A DNA stretch of 64,000 nt from Pontibacillus marinus BH030004 = DSM 16465 (GTDB taxonomy: Bacteria; Bacillota; Bacilli; Bacillales; BH030062). This document shows positions 43,065 through 51,621 of the stretch, one piece after another. The DNA lies in NCBI RefSeq assembly GCF_000425225.1, contig NZ_AULJ01000033.1, forward strand, positions 16,476-80,475. Direction: 5' to 3'. Each line of letters opens with the position of its first letter. The first letter of the stretch is position 1. The position numbers and the translations under genes were made by a program. The notes beneath the pieces were generated by a model. The model was not told where the DNA came from and did no database searches. It saw only the letters and a program-made list of their open reading frames with translations.

Positions 43065-43982
43065 GTGAACAAAATTCAATTAGGCAAAAGTGATTTAGAG
43101 GTTGGCGAAATTTCTCTAGGTTGTATGAGAATGAATACATTATCAAAAGAGGAAGCATCAAGAGTTATCCATAATGCAATTGAACAAGGGGTTGATTTGT
43201 TTGATCATGCGGATATCTACGGAGGGGGAGAATCCGAATCCGTATTTGCTGAAGCATTCCAAATGAATGATGATGCAAGAGAAAACATTAAACTTCAAAC
43301 GAAATGTGGGATCCGCAAAGGTTTCTTTGATTTTTCTAAAGAACACATTTTGGAATCTGTAGAAGGTAGTCTTCAACGGTTAAAAACAGATTACATAGAT
43401 ACGCTTCTTCTTCATCGTCCAGACACACTGATGGAGCCAGAGGAAGTAGCTGAAGCCTTTGCCATCTTAAAAGAACGCGGGAAGGTCCGCCACTTTGGAG
43501 TGAGTAACCAGAACCCCATGCAAATGGAACTAATGAGTAAATACTTAGGCGAGGACTTGATTATTAATCAATTGCAACTAAGCCTGGTTCATACGCCTAT
43601 GATTGATGAAGGTTTCAATGTAAATATGCAAAACGATCCTTCCATTGTTAGGGCTAGCAATGCATTAGAGTATTGCCGATTGAATGATATTACGATTCAA
43701 GCTTGGTCGCCTTTTCAGCATGGAATGATTGAAGGACCGTTTATCGGAAATGAAGCATTCCCAGAAGTCAACGCGAAGCTTCAGGAGCTTGCTGAAAAAT
43801 ACAACGTTACAGACTCAGCTATGGCCATTGCCTGGATCTTGCGCCATCCTGCTAAGATCCAGCCTGTCGTTGGAACGATGAATACGCAAAGATTAAAAGA
43901 TATTACTGCAGCTTCTCATATTGAAATCTCACGAGAAGAGTGGTACGAACTCTATCGTGCAGCGGGGAATGATTTGCCTTAA
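43065..43982 (+). CDS. Aldo/keto reductase
   Basis: 305 residues of the AKR TIM-barrel family, close to YdhF. NADPH-dependent carbonyl reduction. Seen are D-H-A-D-I-Y-G (catalytic Asp and Tyr), Lys in LQTKCG, His in LLLHRPD, the GVSNQNP motif and the cofactor-phosphate region GTMNTQRL. GTG/ATG boundary: the start at 43065 follows GGAGGGCTG. Single gene, with its own terminator of the GCTTCTCA family. Confidence 0.93.
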   Translation: MNKIQLGKSDLEVGEISLGCMRMNTLSKEEASRVIHNAIEQGVDLFDHADIYGGGESESVFAEAFQMNDDARENIKLQTKCGIRKGFFDFSKEHILESVEGSLQRLKTDYIDTLLLHRPDTLMEPEEVAEAFAILKERGKVRHFGVSNQNPMQMELMSKYLGEDLIINQLQLSLVHTPMIDEGFNVNMQNDPSIVRASNALEYCRLNDITIQAWSPFQHGMIEGPFIGNEAFPEVNAKLQELAEKYNVTDSAMAIAWILRHPAKIQPVVGTMNTQRLKDITAASHIEISREEWYELYRAAGNDLP

Positions 43983-44027
43983 CTCTGGATGAATATGAAG
44001 GTGAACACATCCTAAAATGAAATAAGT

Positions 44028-44062
44028 AAAAAGCTTCTCAATTTAAGTGAGAAGCTTTTTTT
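44028..44062 (+). terminator. Terminator, GCTTCTCA family
   Basis: AAAAAGCTTCTCA pairs with TGAGAAGCTTTTTTT around TTTAAG. Confidence 0.88.
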
Positions 44063-44119
44063 ATCTCTAGGAAATTATAAAATATGTGACTTGTGTATAA
44101 CTTTTTATGGTAGCGTGGC

Positions 44120-44275
44120 CACATCCAGCTCCAGCGCCCAGCAACGAAGGGACTTCCCTCGCCTCCGTACGATAAGTCAACATCGATTCACCAAGGGTTC
44201 ATCGTGTTTCCTATATCGTACTACGGGCTCAGTCCAGTCCCTTCGTTGCTAAACGGGCGCTTGCGCTTTTGTTCT
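44120..44275. repeat. MITE-like imperfect inverted repeat, 156 bp
   Basis: The outer arms contain AGCGCCCAGCAACGAAGGGACT on the left (44133-44154) and AGTCCCTTCGTTGCTAAACGGGCGCT on the right; inner arms are GTACGATA (44167-44174) and TATCGTAC. The centre is unrelated. Words such as CCAGCTCCAGCGCC and CGGGCGCTTGCGCTTTTG belong to a dispersed repeat that I know from many Bacillaceae genomes. GC content is far above the neighbourhood. No coding frame. Confidence 0.7.
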
Positions 44276-44300
44276 CGTAAATGAACGATTACTTATCTTA

Positions 44301-44867
44301 TTATTCCAAATAAGAAAACCCATAATTAATAAAGTTATTAATCATTACAGCCATTTCCTTTGGGGACTGATCCATATCATTCTTGATCCAATCTTTAATG
44401 ACATGAATAGCTCCACTGATAACAAAGGTACTTAAATACTCCGAGGCTTGTCTATCTAAAGAATTGTTACCTATGGAATAGTTCATCATAAAGCCCTTAG
44501 TCAAATCCATCAATTTTTTCTCAAAGGAGGGGGCTGCTTCTTTATTTAAGAGAATTTGAAACATGAACTTATTCTCTGTGATATATTCTAATATTTTTTG
44601 AGTCATTTGGATGGACTCTTCCTCTAATTCTGAACTGTAACCATGCAAATATTCATTCATATCTTCAGTTATTTCTTCTTCTATTTTACTTAGTAAGTCA
44701 TAGTGGTCGGAATAATGCGTGTAAAAGGTCGAGCGATTGATATCTGCAATTCCGCAAACTTCTTTCACGGTTATCTCCGAGATTGGCTTTTGGGCAAGCA
44801 ATGTTACTAGGCTTTCCTTAAGTACTCTTCGTGTATATTTTTTCCGTCGGTCTAATTTCTCGTTCAT
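44301..44867 (-). CDS. TetR/AcrR family repressor
   Basis: 188 residues. The N-terminal helix-turn-helix is typical (TRRVLKESLVTLLAQKPISEITVKEVCGIADINRSTFYTHYSD), and the C-terminal helical domain carries the ligand pocket. ATG 44867 follows AAAGGA; the longer frame to 44909 lacks a signal. Divergent from the MMPL exporter with CCAACAC/GTGTTGG boxes between, so it most likely represses that exporter and itself. The inducing compound is unknown. Confidence 0.9.
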   Translation of the reverse strand: MNEKLDRRKKYTRRVLKESLVTLLAQKPISEITVKEVCGIADINRSTFYTHYSDHYDLLSKIEEEITEDMNEYLHGYSSELEEESIQMTQKILEYITENKFMFQILLNKEAAPSFEKKLMDLTKGFMMNYSIGNNSLDRQASEYLSTFVISGAIHVIKDWIKNDMDQSPKEMAVMINNFINYGFSYLE

Positions 44868-44902
44868 TCTTACCCATCCTTTTATTACATTTTTGTTACA
44901 AT

Positions 44903-44970
44903 CCAACACAATGTAGAGATGTGTTGGGGAACTGACGAAATTTACAAAACTGTTTGTTGTATATCCAACA
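44903..44970. promoter_or_regulatory. Putative TetR operators
   Basis: CCAACAC (44903-44909) and GTGTTGG (44921-44927) form an inverted repeat with an 11-base gap. A second pair, TGTTG and CAACA with ATATCC between, lies near 44955-44970, followed by CTGTGTC. They are in the divergent region between the TetR gene and the exporter. Confidence 0.5.
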
Positions 44971-45028
44971 CTGTGTCAATACAATAGTAGAATGTAAGAT
45001 TGGTCTTTGCAAGAGAGGGTGACGTCAT

Positions 45029-47080
45029 ATCGATTTAACAGGTCAAATTATTAAACATAAAAAAAGTATTGTGATCACGTTTATGATTATCACTTTGGTT
45101 AGTGCGGTTGCTCAATTCGCTGTATCGGTCAATTACAACATGGTTGATTACCTTCCAGAAGATGCGCCTTCGATCGAAGCGATGGACTTAATGGAGCAAG
45201 AGTTTGATGAACCAGTTGAAAATGCACGAGTCATGATCCAGGATGTCTCGGTTACAGAGGCTCTGAACTATAAAGAAAAACTAGAAGCGATTGACGGAGT
45301 AAGCTCTGTAACGTGGCTGGATGATATCGTGGATTTGAAAGTGCCGCTCGAAATGGCAAATGAGGATACGGTGGAATCGTACTATCTAAATGATTCTGCT
45401 TTGTTCTCTATACACATTCAAGAAGGATATGAAGTAAAGGCTACCGACAATATCTATGAATTGATCGGTGAGGATAATGCTATTGCGGGTGAAGCGGTCA
45501 ATACGGCAACTTCTCAAAAAATGGCTGGAAACGAATCCATGTATGCTGGTGCCTTATTAGTTCCGATCATCATTCTTATCTTGATCCTATCTACGAATTC
45601 TTGGATGGAACCGGTGTTCTTTTTAACAGCCATTGGAGTTTCTGTCTTAATCAACTTAGGAACAAATATTTTTATTGGTGAAGTATCCTTTGTAACTCAG
45701 TCGGTCTCACCAATATTACAGCTTGCTGTGTCACTAGATTATGCCATATTCCTGCTTCATAGCTTTTCTGATTATCGTAAAGAAGTTTCCGATCCTAAGG
45801 AAGCGATGCAACTTGCTATGAAAAGGTCCTTCCCAGCCATTATTGCCAGTGCTTCAACCACATTCTTTGGTTTTACAGCACTGACATTTATGGACTTTGG
45901 GATTGGTGCGGATTTAGGTCTTAACCTTTTAAAAGGAATATTATTGAGTTTTATTAGCGTTATGGTCTTCTTATCGGCGTTAACGGTGATGTTTTATCAC
46001 TGGATCGATCGTACAAAGCATAGACAGTTTGTTCCGGATTTCAAAAATATCGGCAAACGCGTAATGAAGTTTAGAATTCCTGCTTTAGTACTTGTGTTGC
46101 TTATGATCGTCCCTGCCTTTTTAGCCCAAAGTAATACAACATTTATATATGGAACCGGTGAGCATCCGGACAACACAAGGGCGGGCCAAGACGTAGCTGC
46201 GATACAAGATGAATTTGGGAAAAACATGCCGATGGTGCTGCTTGTACCTAAAGGGGATCGAGCGAAAGAGGAAGAGCTTGTACAAGATTTAGAGGATCTC
46301 CCTAATGTTTCAAGTGTTCTATCATATGTCAATATGGTCAGTTCTGCCATTCCGCCGGATTATTTAGAGAAATCGATGACGGAGCAGTTTTATTCTGATG
46401 ACTATACACGAATTACGCTCTATACAGAAACAGAGGCAGAAGGGGAAGAAGCTTTTTCCTTAATTGAAAAGGTGCATACAACAGCTGATTCTTATTATGA
46501 TGAAACGCGTTTACTTGGTGAGAGTGTGACCTTGTATGATATGAAAAATATCGTCCAAGAAGATAATAAATTAGTCAATTGGCTTACAATTATCACGATT
46601 ACGATCGTTCTTTTGATTACGTTCCGTTCAATATCTATACCTATTGTATTGCTATTGACGATCCAGGCGTCTGTGTGGATTAACTTGGCATTTCCGTACT
46701 TTATGGATACGCCCCTCGTATATGTTGGTTACTTGCTTATCAGCACAATTCAACTAGCAGCTACCGTAGATTACGCGATTCTTTTCACAGAGTATTACAA
46801 TAATCTCCGGAAAGAAATGCCTGCTATGCAAGCTATCAAGAAAACAATCGATGATAAGATCTTTGCGATTTTTATATCAGCTTCAATCCTTTCCAGTGTT
46901 GGATTCATATTATGGATTACATCAACCAACCCAATCGTGTCTTCCATTGGGTTATTGTTAGGAAGGGGAGCGCTATTAGCGTTCATAATGGTGGTCTTTC
47001 TTCTGCCAGCTCTGTTGGTGGTTCTGGACTGGATTATCGAAAAAACAACATGGAAAGCAAACTTTTTTAAGGGGAAATGA
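45029..47080 (+). CDS. MMPL/RND family exporter, probable ATC start
   Basis: 683 residues from ATC 45029. A membrane exporter of YdfJ/MmpL type, with one N-terminal helix, a large outside loop (DYLPEDAPSIEAMDLMEQEF), five helices with the family's LDYAIFLLHSFSDYR, then a repeat of the pattern with VDYAILFTEYYNNLRKE in the second half. The GTG at 45071 has no ribosome binding site and would cut off the positively charged start (QIIKHKKSIVITF); an ATC seven bases after GAGAGGGTGA restores it. The stop overlaps the downstream gene's region. The substrate is unknown; relatives export lipids or drugs. It is divergent from a TetR repressor. Confidence 0.85.
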   Translation: MDLTGQIIKHKKSIVITFMIITLVSAVAQFAVSVNYNMVDYLPEDAPSIEAMDLMEQEFDEPVENARVMIQDVSVTEALNYKEKLEAIDGVSSVTWLDDIVDLKVPLEMANEDTVESYYLNDSALFSIHIQEGYEVKATDNIYELIGEDNAIAGEAVNTATSQKMAGNESMYAGALLVPIIILILILSTNSWMEPVFFLTAIGVSVLINLGTNIFIGEVSFVTQSVSPILQLAVSLDYAIFLLHSFSDYRKEVSDPKEAMQLAMKRSFPAIIASASTTFFGFTALTFMDFGIGADLGLNLLKGILLSFISVMVFLSALTVMFYHWIDRTKHRQFVPDFKNIGKRVMKFRIPALVLVLLMIVPAFLAQSNTTFIYGTGEHPDNTRAGQDVAAIQDEFGKNMPMVLLVPKGDRAKEEELVQDLEDLPNVSSVLSYVNMVSSAIPPDYLEKSMTEQFYSDDYTRITLYTETEAEGEEAFSLIEKVHTTADSYYDETRLLGESVTLYDMKNIVQEDNKLVNWLTIITITIVLLITFRSISIPIVLLLTIQASVWINLAFPYFMDTPLVYVGYLLISTIQLAATVDYAILFTEYYNNLRKEMPAMQAIKKTIDDKIFAIFISASILSSVGFILWITSTNPIVSSIGLLLGRGALLAFIMVVFLLPALLVVLDWIIEKTTWKANFFKGK

Positions 47081-47082
47081 TA

Positions 47083-48903
47083 ATGAAGTTAAAACGTATT
47101 ATTGCGGTACTCATGGCGTTTCTTCTTGTTATGCCATCCTTTCTAGTTTCTGCTGAGAAAAATGATTCTTCTTCAGAAGGTAACCAAGATCTGGGGGAAG
47201 GGTCATACTCTGAAAAGCATGAAGTCGTATATGCGAAATTAAATGCTACCGGTGACCAAGAAGAGATGTATGTCGTGAACAATTTTAATATTAAAGAGCC
47301 AGGAGAAATCGTTGATTATGGACCTTACACGAGTGTTCAAAACCTGACGGACCTGACAAAGATTAAACAAGATAATAGCCGGATTAAATTAACCGCAAAA
47401 GAAGAAGAGTTCTATTATCAAGGAGACTTAGAAGGTCAATCTCTACCATGGGATATCAATGTTTCCTATATGCTGAACGGTGAGGCGTTATCTCCTGAAG
47501 AGTTATTAGGGAAAGATGGAAAGCTCAAGGTGCAGATCGAGACAGCACAAAATAAAGAGGTCAATCCTCTCTTTTACAACAATTATCTATTACAAATCAC
47601 GCTTCAATTGGATTCAAAAATCTATGAAAATATTAAAGCTTCAAATGGAACAGTGGCTAATGCGGGTAAAGATAGAAGGGTAACCTTTACCGTTATGCCT
47701 GAAAAACAAGGAAGCTTTACGCTTACTTCAGATGTAACTGATTTCGAAATGGAAAGTATCGAATTTGCAGCGGTTCCATCTTCAATGTCCATCGACAAGC
47801 CGGACGTTGGAGGAATGAAAAAGGATATGAATTCATTATCTGATGCCACCTCGGAGATCAACCAAGGCGTTGGGGAGCTTCAGAATGGGATAGCAGAACT
47901 GAACAATGGGGTAGCCAGTCTGTACAATGGTTCTGCACAATATAAAAACGGGATCAATGAACTTAGTGGAGGCTCTTCAAAACTAGTTGATGGATCTGCA
48001 TCCATTCAAGCATCTCTTCAACAAATGAGCGAATCTCTCAACAAGAGTTCTAGTGATATGAATCTTAGTGATTTTAAAAAGATGGAAGAAGGACTGCGTC
48101 AGCTTGCTGGAGGGTTAAAAGAAACCGAAAAAGGTCTTACGAATCTTAAAGACCAATATGGCAAAGCCCAAAATGCGTTGAGTCAATCCATTGATAGTAT
48201 CCCAACTTCTGATATCACGGAAAAGGACATCCAGGCTTTATATAAGAGTGGTGCAGATCAAAAAGTCGTTGACCAACTTGTAGAAACGTATAAGGCAGCA
48301 CAAAAAACGAAGAAGACCTATGAAAATGTGAAAGAAGCCCATAATGCTGTGGGTCCTGCTTTAGAAAAAAGCGCGGGGTCATTAAATGAAATGAGCGCTA
48401 GTCTCAGTACTATGGCAGATAACCTAGGAAACAACCTGGAAAATATGAATGTTGACGAGTCGATGGAAGAATTAAAGAAAGGGCTCCAAGCTCTGTCTTC
48501 TAATTATAATGATTTCCATGCTGGTCTTAAGGATTATACCAATGGAGTAAATGAACTATCTGGGTCCTACCAAGACATTCATGGTGGTATCGCTGAATTG
48601 ACAAATGGAACTCAAGAACTGGAAAACGGAGCTTCTGAACTTCATAATGGAACTTCAGAGTTAGCTTCATCAACCAGCGATTTACCAGAGCAAATGCAAA
48701 AAGAAATTGATCAGATGGTAAATGAATATGATAAATCTGATTTTGATCCTGTTTCTTTTGTTTCTTCTAAAAATGAAAAGGTGACCTCAGTGCAATTTGT
48801 TATTAAAACAAAAAGCATTAAGAAAGTTGAAGAAGAAAAAGAGGAGCCGCAGAAAGAAGAGGAGAAAAGCTTCTGGGATCGTTTGATGGCTTTGTTTAGT
48901 TAA
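47083..48903 (+). CDS. Secreted heptad-repeat protein, YhgE/Pip-like
   Basis: 606 residues. N-terminal signal peptide (MKLKRIIAVLMAFLLVMPSF), a beta-rich domain (about 40-250), then long helical regions with repeated L-x-x-G and N-G words (GVGELQNGIAELNNGVASLYNGS; again near 500-560), the X-X-X-Leu-X-X-Gly heptad pattern of YhgE/Pip-like proteins. Unlike YhgE it has no multi-helix membrane domain at the end, only a short amphipathic tail (SFWDRLMALFS). ATG 47083 lies three bases after the exporter stop with AAGGGGAA before it, so the two are coupled; it may act as the outside adaptor of the exporter. Confidence 0.8.
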   Translation: MKLKRIIAVLMAFLLVMPSFLVSAEKNDSSSEGNQDLGEGSYSEKHEVVYAKLNATGDQEEMYVVNNFNIKEPGEIVDYGPYTSVQNLTDLTKIKQDNSRIKLTAKEEEFYYQGDLEGQSLPWDINVSYMLNGEALSPEELLGKDGKLKVQIETAQNKEVNPLFYNNYLLQITLQLDSKIYENIKASNGTVANAGKDRRVTFTVMPEKQGSFTLTSDVTDFEMESIEFAAVPSSMSIDKPDVGGMKKDMNSLSDATSEINQGVGELQNGIAELNNGVASLYNGSAQYKNGINELSGGSSKLVDGSASIQASLQQMSESLNKSSSDMNLSDFKKMEEGLRQLAGGLKETEKGLTNLKDQYGKAQNALSQSIDSIPTSDITEKDIQALYKSGADQKVVDQLVETYKAAQKTKKTYENVKEAHNAVGPALEKSAGSLNEMSASLSTMADNLGNNLENMNVDESMEELKKGLQALSSNYNDFHAGLKDYTNGVNELSGSYQDIHGGIAELTNGTQELENGASELHNGTSELASSTSDLPEQMQKEIDQMVNEYDKSDFDPVSFVSSKNEKVTSVQFVIKTKSIKKVEEEKEEPQKEEEKSFWDRLMALFS

Positions 48904-48948
48904 AACAAAAATGATTACTCTGTATTATAGAGTTTTAATAACTTAGCG

Positions 48949-48979
48949 AAAAGAGGGCGAAAAAAGCCCTCTTTTTTTT
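48949..48979 (+). terminator. Terminator of the MMPL operon
   Basis: AAAGAGGGC and GCCCTC arms followed by eight T. Confidence 0.85.
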
Positions 48980-49217
48980 GCGTTTTTTTTGGTTTTTATA
49001 CACCTCTATTACCTTTGGACCTTATTCATCTATAATTCATGAGCCTTTTCTCCTTCCTTTATCTCCTTCTGAAATAAATATAATTTCACATACGATATCA
49101 TAGTGCTCAATTTTTTTATTAATATTTTTATCGTAATGTTTTTGTAATAATGAAAGGCCTATTCTTACAAAAGGCAGGTGTATCAACGTTAGAAATCAAA
49201 GTCTATAAATGTCTCTC

Positions 49218-49234
49218 ATTACAATTGTTGTAAT
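49218..49234. promoter_or_regulatory. Inverted repeat ATTACAA-TTG-TTGTAAT
   Basis: A perfect 7-bp inverted repeat 27 bases before the sigma-B-like -35 box of the gas vesicle cluster. It may be a binding site for an unknown regulator. Nothing else stands out in 48980-49260. Confidence 0.35.
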
Positions 49235-49260
49235 ATATCTTATCTCACACTTTTCGCCCA

Positions 49261-49287
49261 GTTTCTAATATTAGATTTCTAGGGTAT
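49261..49287 (+). promoter_or_regulatory. Sigma-B-like promoter of the gas vesicle cluster
   Basis: GTTTCT (49261-49266), 15-base spacer, GGGTAT (49282-49287), 65 bases before the first start codon. It matches the general stress consensus GTTTAA / GGGTAT well at the -10 box. No equally good sigma-A promoter is seen. Confidence 0.55.
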
Positions 49288-49351
49288 AAAGACAAATATC
49301 ATGCGAGGGGCAACCAAGTATGTAGATATTATGATGTTGAGGAGTGGTGAA

Positions 49352-49942
49352 ATGGAGGTAAACCAAAAAGTCAAAAACAACAAAGAAGTATCGGTTTTGA
49401 CTGGTAGTTTAGCACTTGTTGCATCTCCTCTTTTTGTGCCTAAAGTTCGAAGGAAAATCAAATCGGGTGCACAACATTCCATTTCATATTTAAAGGAACA
49501 GTTTCCTAGCACGACTCAAGTGTTTAGGCGTGCAGATGACCCTATCGAAGCCAAAGAAATGGCTGAGGATGAGATGCAGGATGAGATGACTGATGAAATG
49601 CGGGATCAGTTCCAAAACCAGTTACAGAAGAAAGTCACTAAGGCCTCCGAAAATCTACAACAATCTAAGGAAGAAAATGCTGAGAAAGTCCATTCAAAAG
49701 CACAAGAAGTAAAAGAGAAATTACAAAACAAACTCTTAACATTTCGCGAGAAGCTCTCAGATGTAAAAGAATCTGGAGAAGAGCTATCAGAAAACTTAAA
49801 TGATAACTCCAAAAATCAGATTTTTGGGGCGAGTGATATCAAAGGTGCACAACAGTTAAAAAGTTCAGTGAATATTAAAAGCTCTACGAACATTAAAGGT
49901 CCAAGAGATATTAAGCACCCGTCTGATACTCTTCATTCTTAA
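49352..49942 (+). CDS. Coiled-coil gas vesicle accessory protein (GvpP/GvpQ/GvpT-like)
   Basis: 196 residues. A short hydrophobic stretch near the start (VLTGSLALVASPLFVPKV) resembles a YtxH-type membrane-proximal segment; then a long charged coiled coil (about 60-150) and a tail of repeated D/N-I-K words (SDIKG, VNIKS, TNIKG, RDIKH). I do not recognise it outright. Its place as first gene before gvpA and its build fit the accessory proteins P, Q or T of the Priestia (Bacillus) megaterium cluster. ATG 49352 follows GAGGAG; the frame upstream to 49301 lacks a signal. Confidence 0.6.
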   Translation: MEVNQKVKNNKEVSVLTGSLALVASPLFVPKVRRKIKSGAQHSISYLKEQFPSTTQVFRRADDPIEAKEMAEDEMQDEMTDEMRDQFQNQLQKKVTKASENLQQSKEENAEKVHSKAQEVKEKLQNKLLTFREKLSDVKESGEELSENLNDNSKNQIFGASDIKGAQQLKSSVNIKSSTNIKGPRDIKHPSDTLHS

Positions 49943-49963
49943 GAAAGAGAAAGGAGAATAAGC

Positions 49964-50206
49964 ATGGCCGTTCAAAAGTCGACAGACAGTTCTAGTTTAG
50001 CAGAAGTCATTGACCGTATTCTTGATAAAGGTGTAGTCATTGATGCGTTTGCTCGCGTTTCTGTTGTAGGTATTGAGTTAGTGACAGTCGAAGCTCGTGT
50101 TGTTATTGCAAGTGTGGATACATGGTTACGTTATGCAGAAGCTGTTGGTTTACTAAGAGATGAAGTTGAGGAAGAAGGGCTAGAAGGAAGACTTTCTGGT
50201 CAGTAA
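49964..50206 (+). CDS. gvpA: Gas vesicle structural protein GvpA
   Basis: 80 residues, the main shell protein. Strongly conserved core: [53 protein letters not shown], with the alpha-beta-beta-alpha hairpin fold that stacks into the hydrophobic ribs of the vesicle wall. The C-terminal tail is short and acidic. ATG 49964 follows AAAGGAGAA. Only this one true GvpA/B copy is present; further A-like paralogues are GvpS/J. A hairpin after it may keep its mRNA level above the rest. Confidence 0.96.
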   Translation: MAVQKSTDSSSLAEVIDRILDKGVVIDAFARVSVVGIELVTVEARVVIASVDTWLRYAEAVGLLRDEVEEEGLEGRLSGQ

Positions 50207-50235
50207 AACAAACGCAATCAAGCAAATAAATCTAT

Positions 50236-50260
50236 GGGGTCAGAAATTAATCTGACTCCT
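50236..50260 (+). terminator. Hairpin after gvpA, probable attenuator
   Basis: GGGTCAGA pairs with TCTGACTCC around AATTAA. No T-run follows, so it likely acts as a 3' protector or weak attenuator that favours gvpA over downstream genes. Confidence 0.45.
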
Positions 50261-50290
50261 CTATAACTCATGTAAAGGGTGAGGGTGGTC

Positions 50291-50560
50291 GTGAAGTTAA
50301 TGAAGATTATGGATACAGTAACCCAATTTTTCAATGAACATATAGCTCCTCCTCACAAAATCATCTCAGTTGAAAAACAAGGTGAAGAAGAAGGATGGAG
50401 AATAACTTTAGAAGTTATTGAGGAAAGGGATTATATGAAAAAATACGCTCAGGATGAAATGGTTGGATTATACGAAGTTTATATCGATGAAGAGATGGAG
50501 ATTACAGGTTTTTCTAGGTTGAGTTTACGTTACCGAAGTGACCTTGAGGAACAAGCGTAG
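50291..50560 (+). CDS. gvpO: Gas vesicle protein GvpO (GvpR in P. megaterium naming)
   Basis: 89 residues, GvpO family. Features are FFNEHIAPPHKIISVEK, GWRITLEVIEERDYM and DEMVGLYEVYIDEEMEITGFSRLSLRYRSD, a compact alpha-beta domain. It is required for vesicle formation in several organisms, probably as assembly or regulatory factor. GTG 50291 follows AAAGGGTGAGG at six bases; ATG 50300 is an alternative. In the P. megaterium order gvpN would come next, but here GvpF follows directly. Confidence 0.85.
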   Translation: MKLMKIMDTVTQFFNEHIAPPHKIISVEKQGEEEGWRITLEVIEERDYMKKYAQDEMVGLYEVYIDEEMEITGFSRLSLRYRSDLEEQA

Positions 50561-50591
50561 TTTCTGAGGAGGCTAGAAGGGAGTGAATAAA

Positions 50592-51356
50592 ATGAGCGAA
50601 GAAACAGGGATTTATATATTTTGCGGAATTCAGACCAAACATGAAAACAATTTTGGAACAATTCACTTTGAAGGGGAAGAACGTTCCATTTTCACCATCC
50701 ATCACAATGATGCAGCCATGGTTGCTGCTGAAGTTCCGATGAAGATTTATCATCCGAATAAAGAAAACTTAATGATGCACCAACAAGTTATTTCTTCTGT
50801 AATGGAAAAAGAGGATACGGTGATCCCCATTAGCTTTGGGAATGTTTTTCAAACAAATCATGATGTATTAAAGCTCCTTGAAAGTTTGTATCCCCAATTT
50901 AGTCAACTCTTTCCTAAGGTGAAAGGAAAGATAGAAGTCGGTTTGAAGGTTGTGGGAAAAAAGGAATGGTTAGAAGAAGAGATACATAAAAACCCGCAAG
51001 TTCAAAATAAGAAACAAACAGTCCAAGAAAAATCAAAAAATGCCGGTTTTTATGATCGGATCCAGCTTGGAGAAATGGCACAGAAGTTCTTTAAGTCTAT
51101 ACAACAGGATGTTCAATCTGACATTCATGATCCACTGACTGTATTGGCTGAGTCCTCACAATTGAATGAACCAATTGGAGAGAAAATGTTATTAAATGCA
51201 GCTTATTTAATTGATCGAGACCAAGAAAGCGCCTTTGATGAAAAAGTAAATGAGCTCCATGAAAAATGGAAGGACAAAGTAGATTTTAAATATACTGGTC
51301 CTTGGCCTGCGTATAATTTCATTAATATACAATTGAAAGTGGAGGAAACTTCATGA
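50592..51356 (+). CDS. gvpF: Gas vesicle protein GvpF
   Basis: 254 residues of the GvpL/GvpF family. These accessory proteins bind GvpA and prevent its aggregation before assembly. N-terminal domain GIYIFCGIQ, central VIPISFGNVFQTNHDVLKLL, and the C-terminal ferredoxin-like domain ending KYTGPWPAYNFINIQL, the family's best-kept word. ATG 50592 follows AGAAGGGAG. The last four bases overlap the start of gvpG. It differs enough from the second copy (51622) to suggest separate F and L roles. Confidence 0.92.
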   Translation: MSEETGIYIFCGIQTKHENNFGTIHFEGEERSIFTIHHNDAAMVAAEVPMKIYHPNKENLMMHQQVISSVMEKEDTVIPISFGNVFQTNHDVLKLLESLYPQFSQLFPKVKGKIEVGLKVVGKKEWLEEEIHKNPQVQNKKQTVQEKSKNAGFYDRIQLGEMAQKFFKSIQQDVQSDIHDPLTVLAESSQLNEPIGEKMLLNAAYLIDRDQESAFDEKVNELHEKWKDKVDFKYTGPWPAYNFINIQLKVEETS

Positions 51357-51604
51357 TTCATAAACTGTTCACTTCCCCTCTAAATTTGGTTGTCAAAGTT
51401 GGAGAACAAGTAAAAGAAGAAGTGGATAAGGAACTATATGATTTGGATCAAATTCAGAAAAAGCTCATTCACCTTCAAATGATGTATGAGCTAGAAGAAA
51501 TTTCAGAAGAAGTCTACAAAGCTCAGGAAAGTGAATTATTAGCAAGATACGAAATGGCCAAAAAACGAGAAATGGAACAGTGGGAAGACCTGACCAAACG
51601 TTAA
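51353..51604 (+). CDS. gvpG: Gas vesicle protein GvpG
   Basis: 83 residues, small helical GvpG. MIHKLFTSPLNLVVKVGEQVKEEVDKELYD is typical, followed by a coiled coil with QMMYELEEISEEVYKAQE. It works with GvpF/L in early assembly. ATG overlaps the gvpF stop by four bases, GGAGG before it. The next gene begins 17 bases after its stop. Confidence 0.92.
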   Translation: MIHKLFTSPLNLVVKVGEQVKEEVDKELYDLDQIQKKLIHLQMMYELEEISEEVYKAQESELLARYEMAKKREMEQWEDLTKR

Positions 51605-51621
51605 AAAGTGAGGAAGAAAAC

